Assembly: GCA_963770635.1 (NCBI GenBank)
Contig: CAVYQI010000005.1
Span: 124,001 to 188,000 of the forward strand
Reading direction: 5' to 3'
Origin: DASZIT01 sp963770635
Lineage (GTDB): Bacteria > Actinomycetota > Acidimicrobiia > Acidimicrobiales > RAAP-2
Length of the DNA: 64,000 nt
Both the position numbers and the translations under genes were made by a program. The notes under the pieces are model-generated. The model searched no databases. It was not told where the DNA came from and worked only from the letters and a program-made list of their open reading frames with translations. Shown here piece after piece: positions 17,272 through 25,679 of this stretch (positions are counted from its first letter, which is position 1; each line of letters starts with the position of its first letter).

Positions 17272-18536
17272 ATGGCCGCCGATGGCACCGCGGCGCGCGC
17301 CCGAGTGGAACCCACGACGTGCTGTGGCCCGAATCCACCCGCTGGGAAGCCCTGGTGGCGCGCTTCGCCGACCAGGTCGAGCGGGCGGGGTACGGCTTGG
17401 CCCACACCCCGATCTTCGAGGACGTCCGGGTCTTCCGCCGCGGGATCGGCGAGGCCAGCGACGTGGTCGGCAAGGAGATGTACGAGTTCGAGGACCGAGG
17501 GGGGCGCCGGCTCGCTCTCCGGCCGGAGGGCACCGCCCCGATGGTGCGGGCCTTCGTGCAGCACCGGCCCCCGACCCCGTGGAAGGCCTGGTACGTGACC
17601 CCGGCGTTCCGCTACGAGCGACCCCAGGCCGGCCGCTACCGGCAGCACCACCAGCTCGGCGTGGAGGCCATCGGCTCGAGCGACGCCGATCTCGATGTGG
17701 AGGTGGTGGCCCTGGCCGACGGGGTGTTTCGCTCGACCGGCCTGGCCGACTTCACCCTCAAGCTCAACTCCATGGGCGACCGGGTCTGCCGGCCCGCCTA
17801 CCTCGACCGGCTGGGAGCGTACCTGGCCGACCGCCGGGAGGCGTTCTGCCCCGAGCACATCGAGCGCCTGGAGGCGAACCCCCTCCGGGTGCTCGACTGC
17901 AAGCGTCCCGAGTGCCAGGAGGCCACCGCCGACGCCCCCCGGCTGGTCGACCACCTGTGTGACGACTGTGCCGCCCATTTCGCCCGGGTGCAGGCCGGGC
18001 TCGGCGCGCTGGGTGTCCCCAACGAGGTCGACCACCGCCTGGTCCGGGGGTTCGACTACTACACCCGCACCACCTTCGAGTTCGCCTCCGGCGCGCTGGA
18101 GACGGCCCAGAACGGCATCGGCGGCGGCGGCCGCTACGACGGCCTGGTGGAGATGCTGGGCGGCCCGGATACCCCGGGGATCGGCTTCGGGATCGGGATC
18201 GAGCGCCTGCTGCTGGCCTGCGACGCCGAAGAGGTGTTCCCGGTCGACCCGCCGACCCTCGATGCCTACGTGGTCGACGTGGCCGGCGGGGAGGTGGCCC
18301 GGGATCTGACCGCCGCCCTCCGGCGAGCCGGGCTGCGGGCCGACCGGGCCTTCGACGGACGTTCGATGAAGTCCCAGCTGAGGTCGGCCGACCGGTCGGG
18401 CGCCCGGGTGGCGCTCATCGTCGGCCCCGACGAGCTGGCCGCCGGTACAGTGTCGGTTCGGCCGTTGCGGACTCCCGGCGAGCAGCGAACCGTTCCGGTG
18501 GCCGATGCGGTGGCCGCGGTGCGGGACACCCCGTGA
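17272..18536 (+). CDS. hisS: histidine--tRNA ligase (N-terminal frame break)
   Basis: The class II synthetase charges tRNA-His. ATG 17272 lies 7 bp after relA and leads through 'MAADGTAARA' to a missing C near 17300-17302. Adding it yields 'PSGTHDVLWPESTRW', the conserved HisS N-terminus. The rest is intact: motif 2 'FRYERPQAGRYRQ', the histidine-binding 'RGFDYYTRTTFE' and 'GGGGRYDGL', motif 3 'GIGFGIGIERLLL', and the anticodon-binding domain. GTG 17319 would give an intact but truncated protein lacking the GTxD motif, which I consider less likely. Confidence 0.95.
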
Positions 18537-18609
18537 ACGAGGCGCCCGCCTCGAACACGCCCGCCTCGACCGACCCCGGTCCACCCTGCCGATCTCGAAA
18601 GGAATTGAC

Positions 18610-20397
18610 ATGACCGCCACTCCCGGACCGCTCGACGCCACGTCGATGCGCACCCACCTCTGCGGGCGGGTGGGGCTGGCCGACATCGGGAACAGGGTGC
18701 GGGTGTGCGGATGGGTGGCCAAGCGCCGGGAGCACGGCGAGCACCTGGCCTTCGTCGACGTGCGCGACCACACCGGCATCGTCCAGTGCGTGATCTCCGG
18801 CACCGTCGATGTCCGCAGCGAGTACGTGGTCGCCGTCGAGGGCGTCGTCCGGCACCGCCCGGAAGGCACCGTCAATCCCGAGCTCCCGACCGGCGAGGTC
18901 GAGATCGGCGACTGCATCGTCGAGGTGCTGGCCGCCGCCGAGCCCCCGCCGTTCGTGGTGGAGGATCGGGTGGAGGTGGACGAGGTCACCCGGTTGAAGT
19001 ACCGGTACGTGGATCTGCGCCGGCCGAAGATGCAGGCTGGCCTGCGCCTGCGGGCCCGGATCAACGCCGCCCTCCGGTCGGCCATGGACGACCAGGGGTT
19101 CGCGGAGATCGAGACACCGTTGCTGTGGGCGCCGACTCCGGAGGGGGCCCGCGAGTTCGTGGTGCCGAGCCGGCTCCACCCGGGATCGTTCTACGTACTG
19201 CCGCAGAGCCCGCAGCTGGCCAAGCAGCTGCTGATGGTGGCCGGCTTCGACCGGTACTACCAGATCGCCCGGTGCATGCGGGACGAGGACCTCCGTTCCG
19301 ATCGCCAGTTCGAATTCACCCAGCTCGATCTCGAGGCGTCGTTCGTCTCCCAGGACGATGTGCTGGCCTTCGTGTCCGAGGCGGTGTTGCGGGCCGCGGA
19401 GGTGGCCACCGGGGAACGACCGGGCCCGGTGCCGCAGATGACCTGGGCCGAGGCCCTCGACCGCTACGGCACCGACAAGCCCGACCTCCGCTTCGGGATG
19501 GAGCTGGTCGACCTCTCCGCGGTGTTCGCCGCCACCGAGGTGAAGGCGTTCGCCGCCCCGTGGGTGAAGGCAGTGGTCGTCGAGGGCGGGGCCGACTACG
19601 GCCGGTCCCGGCTCGACAAGCTCACCGACCGGGCCAAGGCCCTGGGGGCGAAGGGGCTGGCGTGGTTCCGGGTGACCGACGGCGGGGGAGAGGGTGCGCC
19701 GTCCGGCCCCGGATCCCTTGCCCTCGACTCGCCGCTCGACCGGTTCCTCTCCGAGACCGAACGGGCGGGCCTGCTGTCGGCCACCGGCGCCGGCGCCGGC
19801 GACCTGGTCCTGGTGGTGGCCGACGAGTACCGCTTGGCCTGCACGGTGATGGGACAGCTCCGGGTCGAGCTCGGAGGCCGTCCGGTGAGCGAGGGACCGC
19901 TCAGCTATGTGTGGGTGGTCGACTTCCCGCTGTTCGACGGGGTGGATGCCGGTGGCAACCCGATTGCCGCCCACCACCCCTTCACCATGCCCCACCCCGG
20001 GGACCTCGACCGGCTGGAGTCGGATCCCGCCTCGGTGCGTTCGCAGGCCTATGACCTGGTGCTCAACGGATGGGAGCTGGGCTCGGGCAGCGTCCGGATC
20101 CACCGCGGCGACATCCAGAGCCGGGTGTTCGCGGTGCTGGGGATCAGCGAGGAAGAGGCAGAATCGCGCTTCGGGTTCCTGCTCGGCGCCTTCCGCTACG
20201 GCGCCCCGCCCCACGCCGGCTTCGGCATGGGCGTCGACCGGCTGGCGGCCATCTTCGGCGGCGAGGAAAGCATCCGCGAGGTGATCGCCTTCCCCAAGAC
20301 CCAGTCGGGATCCGACCCGATGACCGGCGCCCCCAAGCCGCTGGCCCCGGGGCTGCTGGCCGACGTCGGGCTTCGCCCGGCCCCGGCCAAGGACTGA
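18610..20397 (+). CDS. aspS: aspartate--tRNA ligase
   Basis: The 595-residue class IIb synthetase has an N-terminal OB-fold anticodon domain ('VCGWVAKRREHG', 'FVDVRDHTGIVQCVI'), a catalytic core with 'YYQIARCMRDEDLRSDRQFE' and 'EFTQLDLEASFV', and the bacterial GAD insertion around residues 290-400. Motif 3 is 'APPHAGFGMGVDRLAAI'. ATG 18610 has an SD 'AAAGGA' 8 nt upstream. The frame is open further upstream, but that part overlaps hisS and does not resemble AspRS. Without gatCAB in view I cannot tell a discriminating from a non-discriminating enzyme. Confidence 0.97.
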   Translation: MTATPGPLDATSMRTHLCGRVGLADIGNRVRVCGWVAKRREHGEHLAFVDVRDHTGIVQCVISGTVDVRSEYVVAVEGVVRHRPEGTVNPELPTGEVEIGDCIVEVLAAAEPPPFVVEDRVEVDEVTRLKYRYVDLRRPKMQAGLRLRARINAALRSAMDDQGFAEIETPLLWAPTPEGAREFVVPSRLHPGSFYVLPQSPQLAKQLLMVAGFDRYYQIARCMRDEDLRSDRQFEFTQLDLEASFVSQDDVLAFVSEAVLRAAEVATGERPGPVPQMTWAEALDRYGTDKPDLRFGMELVDLSAVFAATEVKAFAAPWVKAVVVEGGADYGRSRLDKLTDRAKALGAKGLAWFRVTDGGGEGAPSGPGSLALDSPLDRFLSETERAGLLSATGAGAGDLVLVVADEYRLACTVMGQLRVELGGRPVSEGPLSYVWVVDFPLFDGVDAGGNPIAAHHPFTMPHPGDLDRLESDPASVRSQAYDLVLNGWELGSGSVRIHRGDIQSRVFAVLGISEEEAESRFGFLLGAFRYGAPPHAGFGMGVDRLAAIFGGEESIREVIAFPKTQSGSDPMTGAPKPLAPGLLADVGLRPAPAKD

Positions 20398-20406
20398 TCG
20401 CCCGCC

Positions 20407-21786
20407 GTGGCTGCGGACGACCTGTTCTCCGACGCCGCCGACCAGCGGCTGGCCGCCCGGGCCCCCCTGGCCGCCCGGCTGCGGCCCCGGACCCTCGACC
20501 AGATCATCGGCCAGCAGCACCTGATCGGGCCCGGCGCCCCGCTGCGGGCGCTCATCGAGTCCGATCGGCTGACCTCGGCCATCCTCTGGGGCCCTCCGGG
20601 CACCGGCAAGACCACGCTGGCCTCGGTGGTGGCGGCGGTAACGGCCAAGCACTTCGTGCCCCTGTCGGCGGTGAGCGCCGGGGTCAAGGATGTCCGGGAG
20701 GTGGTCGACGGCGCCCGGCGGTCGCTCGGCGAACAGGGCCGGGGCACCATCCTCTTCCTCGACGAGGTGCACAGGTTCAACCGCGCCCAGCAGGATGCTC
20801 TTCTCCCCTCGGTGGAAGAGGGCCTCCTGGTGTTGATCGGGGCCACCACCGAGAATCCGTTCTTCCAGGTCAACGCGCCGTTGCTTCCGCGCTCGACCCT
20901 TTGGCGGCTGGAGCCGCTGTCCGAGGAGGAGCTGGCGGTGGTGGTGGCCCGGGGGGCCGACGCCGAAGGCGGGTCGGTCGAGCCCGAGGCGGTGGCCGCC
21001 CTGGTTGGTCTGGCCGACGGCGATGCCCGGGCCGTCCTGACCACGCTCGAGGTGGCGCTGGCGTTGGCCGGCTCCCGGGCGGTGACCATCGAGGACGTGG
21101 AGCGGGCCCGCCATTCGCGCCTCCAGCATTACGGCGAGGACGCCCACTACGACCAGATCAGCGCGTTCATCAAGTCGGTGCGCGGCTCCGACCCCGACGC
21201 CGGCCTCTACTGGCTGGCCCGGATGCTGGAGTCGGGGGAGGACGCCCGGTTCATCGCCCGGCGGCTGATCATCCTGGCCAGCGAGGACATCGGCGAGGCG
21301 GACCCGCTGGCGCTGGTGGTGGCCGACGCCGCCGCCCGGGCGGTGGAGTTCGTCGGCCTCCCCGAAGCCCAGCTCAACCTGGCCCAGGCCGTGGTCCATT
21401 TGGCCACCGCCCCGAAGTCGAACCGGGTCACCGTCGCCCTCGGACGGGCCCAGCGGGACGTGCGGGAAGGGCCGCGGGGCGAGGTCCCGACCCACCTTCG
21501 CGACGCCAGCTACCGCAGCGCGGCGGCCATCGGTCACGGGAAAGGGTACGTCTATCCGCACGACGAGCCAGGAGCCTGGACCCCGCAGCGGTACCTACCC
21601 GACGTACTCGGCGAGGCCCGCTACTACGAGCCGAGCGACCGTGGCCACGAGGCGGTGGTCGCCGACCGGCTCCGGGGCTGGCGGCAAGGGGGAGCCGGCT
21701 CGACCCCGGAGGATCCCGACGACGGCGGCACCGGCGACCACTCCCCGGGTTCGGGTCTCGCCGATGATCCCTCGGACCCGAAATAG
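20407..21786 (+). CDS. rarA: replication-associated recombination protein A (RarA/MgsA)
   Basis: The 459-residue AAA+ protein acts at stalled forks and is related to clamp loaders. It has 'LRPRTLDQIIGQQHLIGPG', Walker A 'GPPGTGKTTLA', Walker B 'LFLDEVHRFNRAQQDALLPS', sensor 'GATTENPFF', and the C-terminal tetramerisation part 'SGEDARFIARRLIILASEDI' and 'AIGHGKGYVYPHD'. The C-terminus ends with an acidic Pro/Gly/Asp tail. The start is GTG 20407, 9 bp after aspS; rarA directly after aspS is typical for actinobacteria. Confidence 0.96.
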   Translation: MAADDLFSDAADQRLAARAPLAARLRPRTLDQIIGQQHLIGPGAPLRALIESDRLTSAILWGPPGTGKTTLASVVAAVTAKHFVPLSAVSAGVKDVREVVDGARRSLGEQGRGTILFLDEVHRFNRAQQDALLPSVEEGLLVLIGATTENPFFQVNAPLLPRSTLWRLEPLSEEELAVVVARGADAEGGSVEPEAVAALVGLADGDARAVLTTLEVALALAGSRAVTIEDVERARHSRLQHYGEDAHYDQISAFIKSVRGSDPDAGLYWLARMLESGEDARFIARRLIILASEDIGEADPLALVVADAAARAVEFVGLPEAQLNLAQAVVHLATAPKSNRVTVALGRAQRDVREGPRGEVPTHLRDASYRSAAAIGHGKGYVYPHDEPGAWTPQRYLPDVLGEARYYEPSDRGHEAVVADRLRGWRQGGAGSTPEDPDDGGTGDHSPGSGLADDPSDPK

Positions 21787-21788
21787 GC

Positions 21789-21794
21789 CAGACT
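21789..21794 (+). promoter_or_regulatory. weak -10-like CAGACT before the S53 peptidase gene
   Basis: CAGACT ends 7 nt before ATG 21802. It differs from TANNNT at the first base, so it is a weaker member of the leaderless pattern. Confidence 0.25.
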
Positions 21795-21801
21795 GGCACG
21801 C

Positions 21802-24390
21802 ATGAAACCGGGGGGGATGCGACGAGCGGCGGTGCTGGGTGCGGTCACGATGGCGGTGATCGGCGTCCTCGGCGCGTCGGAGCCGGCCGGGTCGGCCACC
21901 CTGTTCGGGCCGGGGTCGAAGGTGGCGGCCGCGGTGGTCAGGTTGGTCGGATCGGTGCCCCGGTTGCCCTCCGGTTCCAAGGTGATCGGCTCGACCGACC
22001 CCAACACCCCGGTGTCGGTGGACGTCTCGCTCAATCCGCGGGACCCGGCTGCCCTGGCTGCCTTCATCACCGACGCCTCGACGCCGGGGTCACCGGACTA
22101 CCGGCACTACCTGAGCCCCGGTCAGTTCGGGCCCACCTTCGGGCCGACGGCCTCCACCGTCGCCGCGGTGCGGGCATGGCTGTCGTCCACCGGCCTCCAG
22201 GTCGGGGCCACCGATCCCGGGGGGCTCCTGATCCCGGTGTCGGGGACGGCGAGCCAGGTGGAGCAGGCCTTCGGCATCTCGCTGGTCGCGGCCCGGCTCC
22301 CGTCGGGCCGGGTGGCCCGGAACAACACCAGCACCCCGGTCGTCCCGGCCGCCCTGGCCGGCGCCCTCCAGGGCGTGATCGGCCTCAGCACGCTGGACCA
22401 GCCCCACGCGCAGATCATGACCACCGACACCCCGCGCACCAGCGCCCCCCCGTCGGCGGCCCCGAAGGTCAGCGGCGCGGCGACCGCCCACCAATTGCCG
22501 GCCGCCTGCCCGGCGGCAAGCTCGCTGGATTCGGCTGGATACACCGCCGACCAAATGGCCAATATCTACGGCTATTCGACCCTTTACGGCCAGGGTCGGA
22601 CCGGCGCCGGCGTCAAGATCGGCATCTACGAGCTCGAGCCGTACACCCCGAGTGACATCGCCACCTACCAGAGTTGCTTCGGCACCAGCGTCCCCGTCCA
22701 GAACATCCCCGTCGACGGCGGCGCCACCGGCCCGCAGGGCGGCGAGGCGGCGCTGGACATCGAGGAAATGTCGAGCATGGCGCCGGGAGCATCGATCGAG
22801 GTGTACTCGGGCCGGCAGGTGGGAAGCGGCCCGATCGACATCTATGCCCGGATGGTGGGGGACGACTCCGCCTCGGTCATCACCACCAGTTGGGGCATCT
22901 GCGAACCGCAGATGGACCCGGCGATGCGGGCCGCCGAATCGTCGCTGTTCGCCCAGGCCGCCGCCCAGGGCCAGTCCATCGTCGCCGCCTCCGGGGACGC
23001 CGGGTCGTCGGACTGCTACAACCCGTCGGTCCTGCTGGGCCAGGACACGTCCCTGCAGGTGGATGATCCGGCCGATCAGCCTTACGTGACCGGGGCCGGC
23101 GGTACCTCGATCCAGACGCCGAGCTCACCGCCGGCCGAGACGGTGTGGAATTCGGGCCCGGGGACCGGCGCCGGTGGGGGAGGCGTCTCGTCGATATTCA
23201 GCCAGCCCTCGTGGCAGTCCGGTGCCGGAGTGGACGCCCCCATCGCCACCTCCGAGTGTGCGGCGGTCGGGCGATCCAGCTGCCGGGAGGTGCCCGACGT
23301 CTCGGGCCTGTCGGACCCGGCCCATGGATTCATCAACTACTGGGCCGGGGGCTGGGGGGTGGCGGGTGGCACCAGCGTGGCGTCGCCGCTGTGGGGGGCG
23401 CTGCTGGCCGTGATCGATCAGGGGCAGCCGGCCACCGTCGGATTCGTCAATCCCGCCCTGTATTCGTGCGGACCGTCCGGATTCAACGACGTCACCACCG
23501 GGAACAACGATCTGTTCCCGCTGGTCGGCGTCCACTACCCCGCCACCCCGGGCTATGACGTGGCCAGCGGTTGGGGGTCGCCGAATGCGGTGGCCTTGGC
23601 GTCCAATCTGGCCCCCGGGTCGAGCTGCACCAAGGGGCTTCCGGGCTACTGGCTGGTGGCGTCCGACGGCGGGATCTTCTCGTTCGGCCACGCCGGGTTC
23701 TTCGGCTCCACCGGGGCGTTGACCCTCAACCGACCCATCGTCGGCATGGCCGAGACCCCCGACGGGGGCGGCTACTGGCTGGTCGCCTCCGACGGCGGCA
23801 TCTTCTCGTTCGGGGACGCCCGGTTCTTCGGCTCCACCGGGGCGCTGACGTTGAACCGTCCGATCGTGGGGATGGCGGCGACCCCCGACGGGGGCGGCTA
23901 CTGGCTGGTCGCCTCCGACGGCGGCATCTTCTCGTTCGGGGACGCCGGCTTCCACGGCTCGACCGGCGGCATGGCCCTCAACCGCCCGATCGTCGGGATG
24001 GCGGCGGGCCCCGGCGGTGGGGGCTACTGGCTGGTCGCCTCCGACGGCGGGATCTTCTCCTTCGGCAACGCCGGATTCCATGGATCCGCCGGCGGATTGC
24101 CACTGAACCGGCCCATCGTCGGCATGGCGGCGACCCCGGACGGGGGCGGCTACTGGCTGGTCGCCTCCGACGGCGGCATCTTCTCGTTCGGGGACGCCGG
24201 CTTCCACGGCTCGACCGGCGGCATGGCCCTCAACCGCCCGATCGTCGGCATCTCGGCAACCCCGGACGGGGGCGGCTACTGGCTGGTCGCCTCCGACGGC
24301 GGGGTGTTCACCTTCGGGGATGCCCGGTTCTTCGGTTCCACCGGGGCGCTGACCTTGAACCGTCCGATCGTGGGGATGGCCGCCACCTAA
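21802..24390 (+). CDS. secreted S53 (sedolisin/kumamolisin) peptidase with C-terminal 42-residue repeats
   Basis: The protein has 862 residues. Residues 1-32 are a signal peptide. About 55-210 form a Pro-kumamolisin activation domain. The S53 catalytic domain carries E315 and D319 in 'GGEAALDIEEMSSMAPGA', the oxyanion D399 in 'AASGDAGSSDC', and the nucleophile S525 in 'GGTSVASPLWGA'. S53 enzymes are acid-active serine-carboxyl endopeptidases made as self-cleaving precursors. After about residue 614 the chain consists of six tandem 42-residue repeats ('GYWLVASDGGIFSFG...'), ending mid-repeat. These repeats are abundant in Acidimicrobiia surface proteins and may form a beta-propeller-like or adhesive module. 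All catalytic residues are present, so an active exoenzyme is expected. Confidence 0.93.
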   Translation: MKPGGMRRAAVLGAVTMAVIGVLGASEPAGSATLFGPGSKVAAAVVRLVGSVPRLPSGSKVIGSTDPNTPVSVDVSLNPRDPAALAAFITDASTPGSPDYRHYLSPGQFGPTFGPTASTVAAVRAWLSSTGLQVGATDPGGLLIPVSGTASQVEQAFGISLVAARLPSGRVARNNTSTPVVPAALAGALQGVIGLSTLDQPHAQIMTTDTPRTSAPPSAAPKVSGAATAHQLPAACPAASSLDSAGYTADQMANIYGYSTLYGQGRTGAGVKIGIYELEPYTPSDIATYQSCFGTSVPVQNIPVDGGATGPQGGEAALDIEEMSSMAPGASIEVYSGRQVGSGPIDIYARMVGDDSASVITTSWGICEPQMDPAMRAAESSLFAQAAAQGQSIVAASGDAGSSDCYNPSVLLGQDTSLQVDDPADQPYVTGAGGTSIQTPSSPPAETVWNSGPGTGAGGGGVSSIFSQPSWQSGAGVDAPIATSECAAVGRSSCREVPDVSGLSDPAHGFINYWAGGWGVAGGTSVASPLWGALLAVIDQGQPATVGFVNPALYSCGPSGFNDVTTGNNDLFPLVGVHYPATPGYDVASGWGSPNAVALASNLAPGSSCTKGLPGYWLVASDGGIFSFGHAGFFGSTGALTLNRPIVGMAETPDGGGYWLVASDGGIFSFGDARFFGSTGALTLNRPIVGMAATPDGGGYWLVASDGGIFSFGDAGFHGSTGGMALNRPIVGMAAGPGGGGYWLVASDGGIFSFGNAGFHGSAGGLPLNRPIVGMAATPDGGGYWLVASDGGIFSFGDAGFHGSTGGMALNRPIVGISATPDGGGYWLVASDGGVFTFGDARFFGSTGALTLNRPIVGMAAT
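23644..24387 (+). repeat. six tandem 126-bp coding repeats
   Basis: Copies start at 23644, 23770, 23896, 24022, 24148 and 24274; the last is cut by the stop after 38 residues. Copies 3 and 5 share 'GDAGFHGSTGGMALNRPIVG', and copies 2 and 6 share 'GDARFFGSTGALTLNRPIVG'. Near-identity at the base level suggests recent duplication or gene conversion. Confidence 0.92.
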
Positions 24391-24409
24391 GGAGCCTGCT
24401 CTCCGCTAG

Positions 24410-24655
24410 CTAGAGGAGCCCGGAAACCTCGTGCACATCCCCACAGGGAACGTCCAGAGCCGCGTGGTGACGGCGGACGGCTTCGGCATCAGGCGCCTCG
24501 AGCAGGCAGTACACCTTCCCGTCGGAATTGTGGAACAACTCGATCTGTCGGACGCCGAACTCGTCAGCCTTGGCGTCTTTGGTGTCCTGGGTGATCTGCT
24601 CAATTGCCTCGCTCGGCAGCTTCAGGTCGTCATGGAAGTCCATGAACTTGGGCAT
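24410..24655 (-). CDS. DUF4242 small protein
   Basis: The protein has about 81 residues beginning 'MPKFMDFHDDLKLP' and ending 'GDVHEVSGLL'. It has the DUF4242 pattern: a beta-rich first half, then 'VYCLLEAPDAEAVRRHHA', as in the small nickel-binding protein described from Streptomyces. ATG at 24655 has a purine-rich SD ('GGAAGGGAG') about 11 nt upstream; TTG at 24661 is an alternative. It converges with the peptidase gene 19 bp away. A metal-binding or monooxygenase-like (ferredoxin-fold) role is inferred from the family only. Confidence 0.75.
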   Translation of the reverse strand: MPKFMDFHDDLKLPSEAIEQITQDTKDAKADEFGVRQIELFHNSDGKVYCLLEAPDAEAVRRHHAALDVPCGDVHEVSGLL

Positions 24656-24690
24656 CGGCAACTTGCTCCCTTCCTGGAGGGTTCAACGGC

Positions 24691-24715
24691 GGCGATCGCC
24701 GGTCTGGCGATCGCC
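24691..24715. repeat. two 10-bp palindromes GGCGATCGCC
   Basis: Identical palindromes occupy 24691-24700 and 24706-24715, separated by GGTCT. They lie between the divergent DUF4242 and DUF948 genes, a position suited to an operator. The core GCGATCGC is also the cyanobacterial HIP1 octamer. Confidence 0.6.
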
Positions 24716-24782
24716 TGTCGCGAACACGCTATGCCCCCGCGATCATTTCGGCCAGCACTTCGGGGCGAGGTTGGAAGGGTTC

Positions 24783-24788
24783 TAAGCT
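24783..24788 (+). promoter_or_regulatory. -10 hexamer TAAGCT before the DUF948 gene
   Basis: TAAGCT ends 9 nt before ATG 24798. Confidence 0.45.
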
Positions 24789-24797
24789 GCACAGATC

Positions 24798-25223
24798 ATG
24801 TCCGCGGGCCAGACTGCCATTCTCGTCGCCTCCATTGCTTGCATCCTGGCGGTGGCGGGCCTCCTCGCCGTCATGGTCTCGCTGCGCCGGCAGGTCCGGG
24901 AGCTGGCGGCGGTCGCGGAAGACCTCCGCCGCCAGCTGATGCCGATGGTCGCCGATGCCCATCGGGTGGTGGACCAGGCGGCCACCGAGATGGAGCGGGT
25001 TGGCGCCGTGCTCGAGTCCACCGAATCCGTGCACACCACGGTCGATTCCGCATCCCGGCTTGCCTATCGCGCCTTCGCCAATCCTGTCGTCAAGGTGCTG
25101 GCGGTGAAGGCCGGGGCGGCGGGCGGCATGCGTCGGCTGGCCTCCGGGTCAAACGGGACGGCGACACCATCCGTGACGCCGGCCGGAAAACAGGATAGGA
25201 AAGCCCGCAGACATGATTCCTAA
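24798..25223 (+). CDS. DUF948 domain membrane protein
   Basis: The 141-residue protein has one N-terminal membrane span (about 8-27), then a helical heptad-rich stretch ('LRRQVRELAAVAEDLRRQL', 'HRVVDQAATEMERVGAVLES') and a small hydrophobic patch ('FANPVVKVLAVKAG') before a disordered tail. DUF948 proteins are membrane-anchored helical proteins of unknown function, regularly encoded upstream of alaS in actinobacteria. Its end overlaps the next gene by 11 bp, implying co-translation. Confidence 0.82.
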   Translation: MSAGQTAILVASIACILAVAGLLAVMVSLRRQVRELAAVAEDLRRQLMPMVADAHRVVDQAATEMERVGAVLESTESVHTTVDSASRLAYRAFANPVVKVLAVKAGAAGGMRRLASGSNGTATPSVTPAGKQDRKARRHDS

Positions 25224-25668
25224 ACGCCCCTTCTGGTTGGCCACGGGTGCTGCGATCGGCGCGGGGTCGTCGTTGTGGATCGAGCGCCGTCTACGCCGCA
25301 CCGTCCAAGAGGCCGCCCGTCGGCTGCAGCCCGACGCGCTGGCTGTCGAAATTGGCAGGTCGGCGAAGCAGATCGCGGGATCAACCAGCCAACGGGTTCG
25401 GAGCGCGGTTTCGGTCGGCCGGGATGAGATGCGCCAACACGAAGAACAGCTGTGGCACGACCTTGCGGAACGGCGCAGCGTTCCGCCACTGACCGCGCAT
25501 CCGGTGGCCAATCAATGGTTCGAGGAGGCGGTGACGGACGAACCCACCGGGAGCGTCGGTAAGCCGAGGCCGAACCGGCGACCCGGTACGACGGGTCGCG
25601 CCCGTCGTCGCCCGCGAGTCGTCCCGCGGGTCGTGGGGACGAAATCCGGCTCTCACCTGGGCAACTAG
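25213..25668 (+). CDS. small membrane protein, DUF6167-like
   Basis: The 151-residue protein has a short hydrophobic N-terminus ('FWLATGAAIGAGSSLWIE'), an amphipathic helical middle and a very basic, Arg/Pro-rich C-terminus. The same position, between a DUF948 gene and alaS, is held by DUF6167 proteins in Streptomyces, which is my main reason for the name. SD 'AGGAAAG' lies upstream of ATG 25213. No catalytic motif is visible. The role is unknown, perhaps envelope-related given mltG and rodA downstream. Confidence 0.68.
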   Translation: MIPKRPFWLATGAAIGAGSSLWIERRLRRTVQEAARRLQPDALAVEIGRSAKQIAGSTSQRVRSAVSVGRDEMRQHEEQLWHDLAERRSVPPLTAHPVANQWFEEAVTDEPTGSVGKPRPNRRPGTTGRARRRPRVVPRVVGTKSGSHLGN

Positions 25669-25671
25669 ACT
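25666..25671 (+). promoter_or_regulatory. -10 hexamer TAGACT before alaS
   Basis: TAGACT overlaps the previous stop codon and ends 8 nt before GTG 25680, favouring that GTG over ATG 25698. Confidence 0.4.
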
Positions 25672-25679
25672 CACAGGTC

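Noticed and set aside
18415..21561. A 1048-residue minus-strand reading frame opposite aspS and rarA
   Set aside because: Same shadow effect; the plus strand encodes two complete conserved proteins here.
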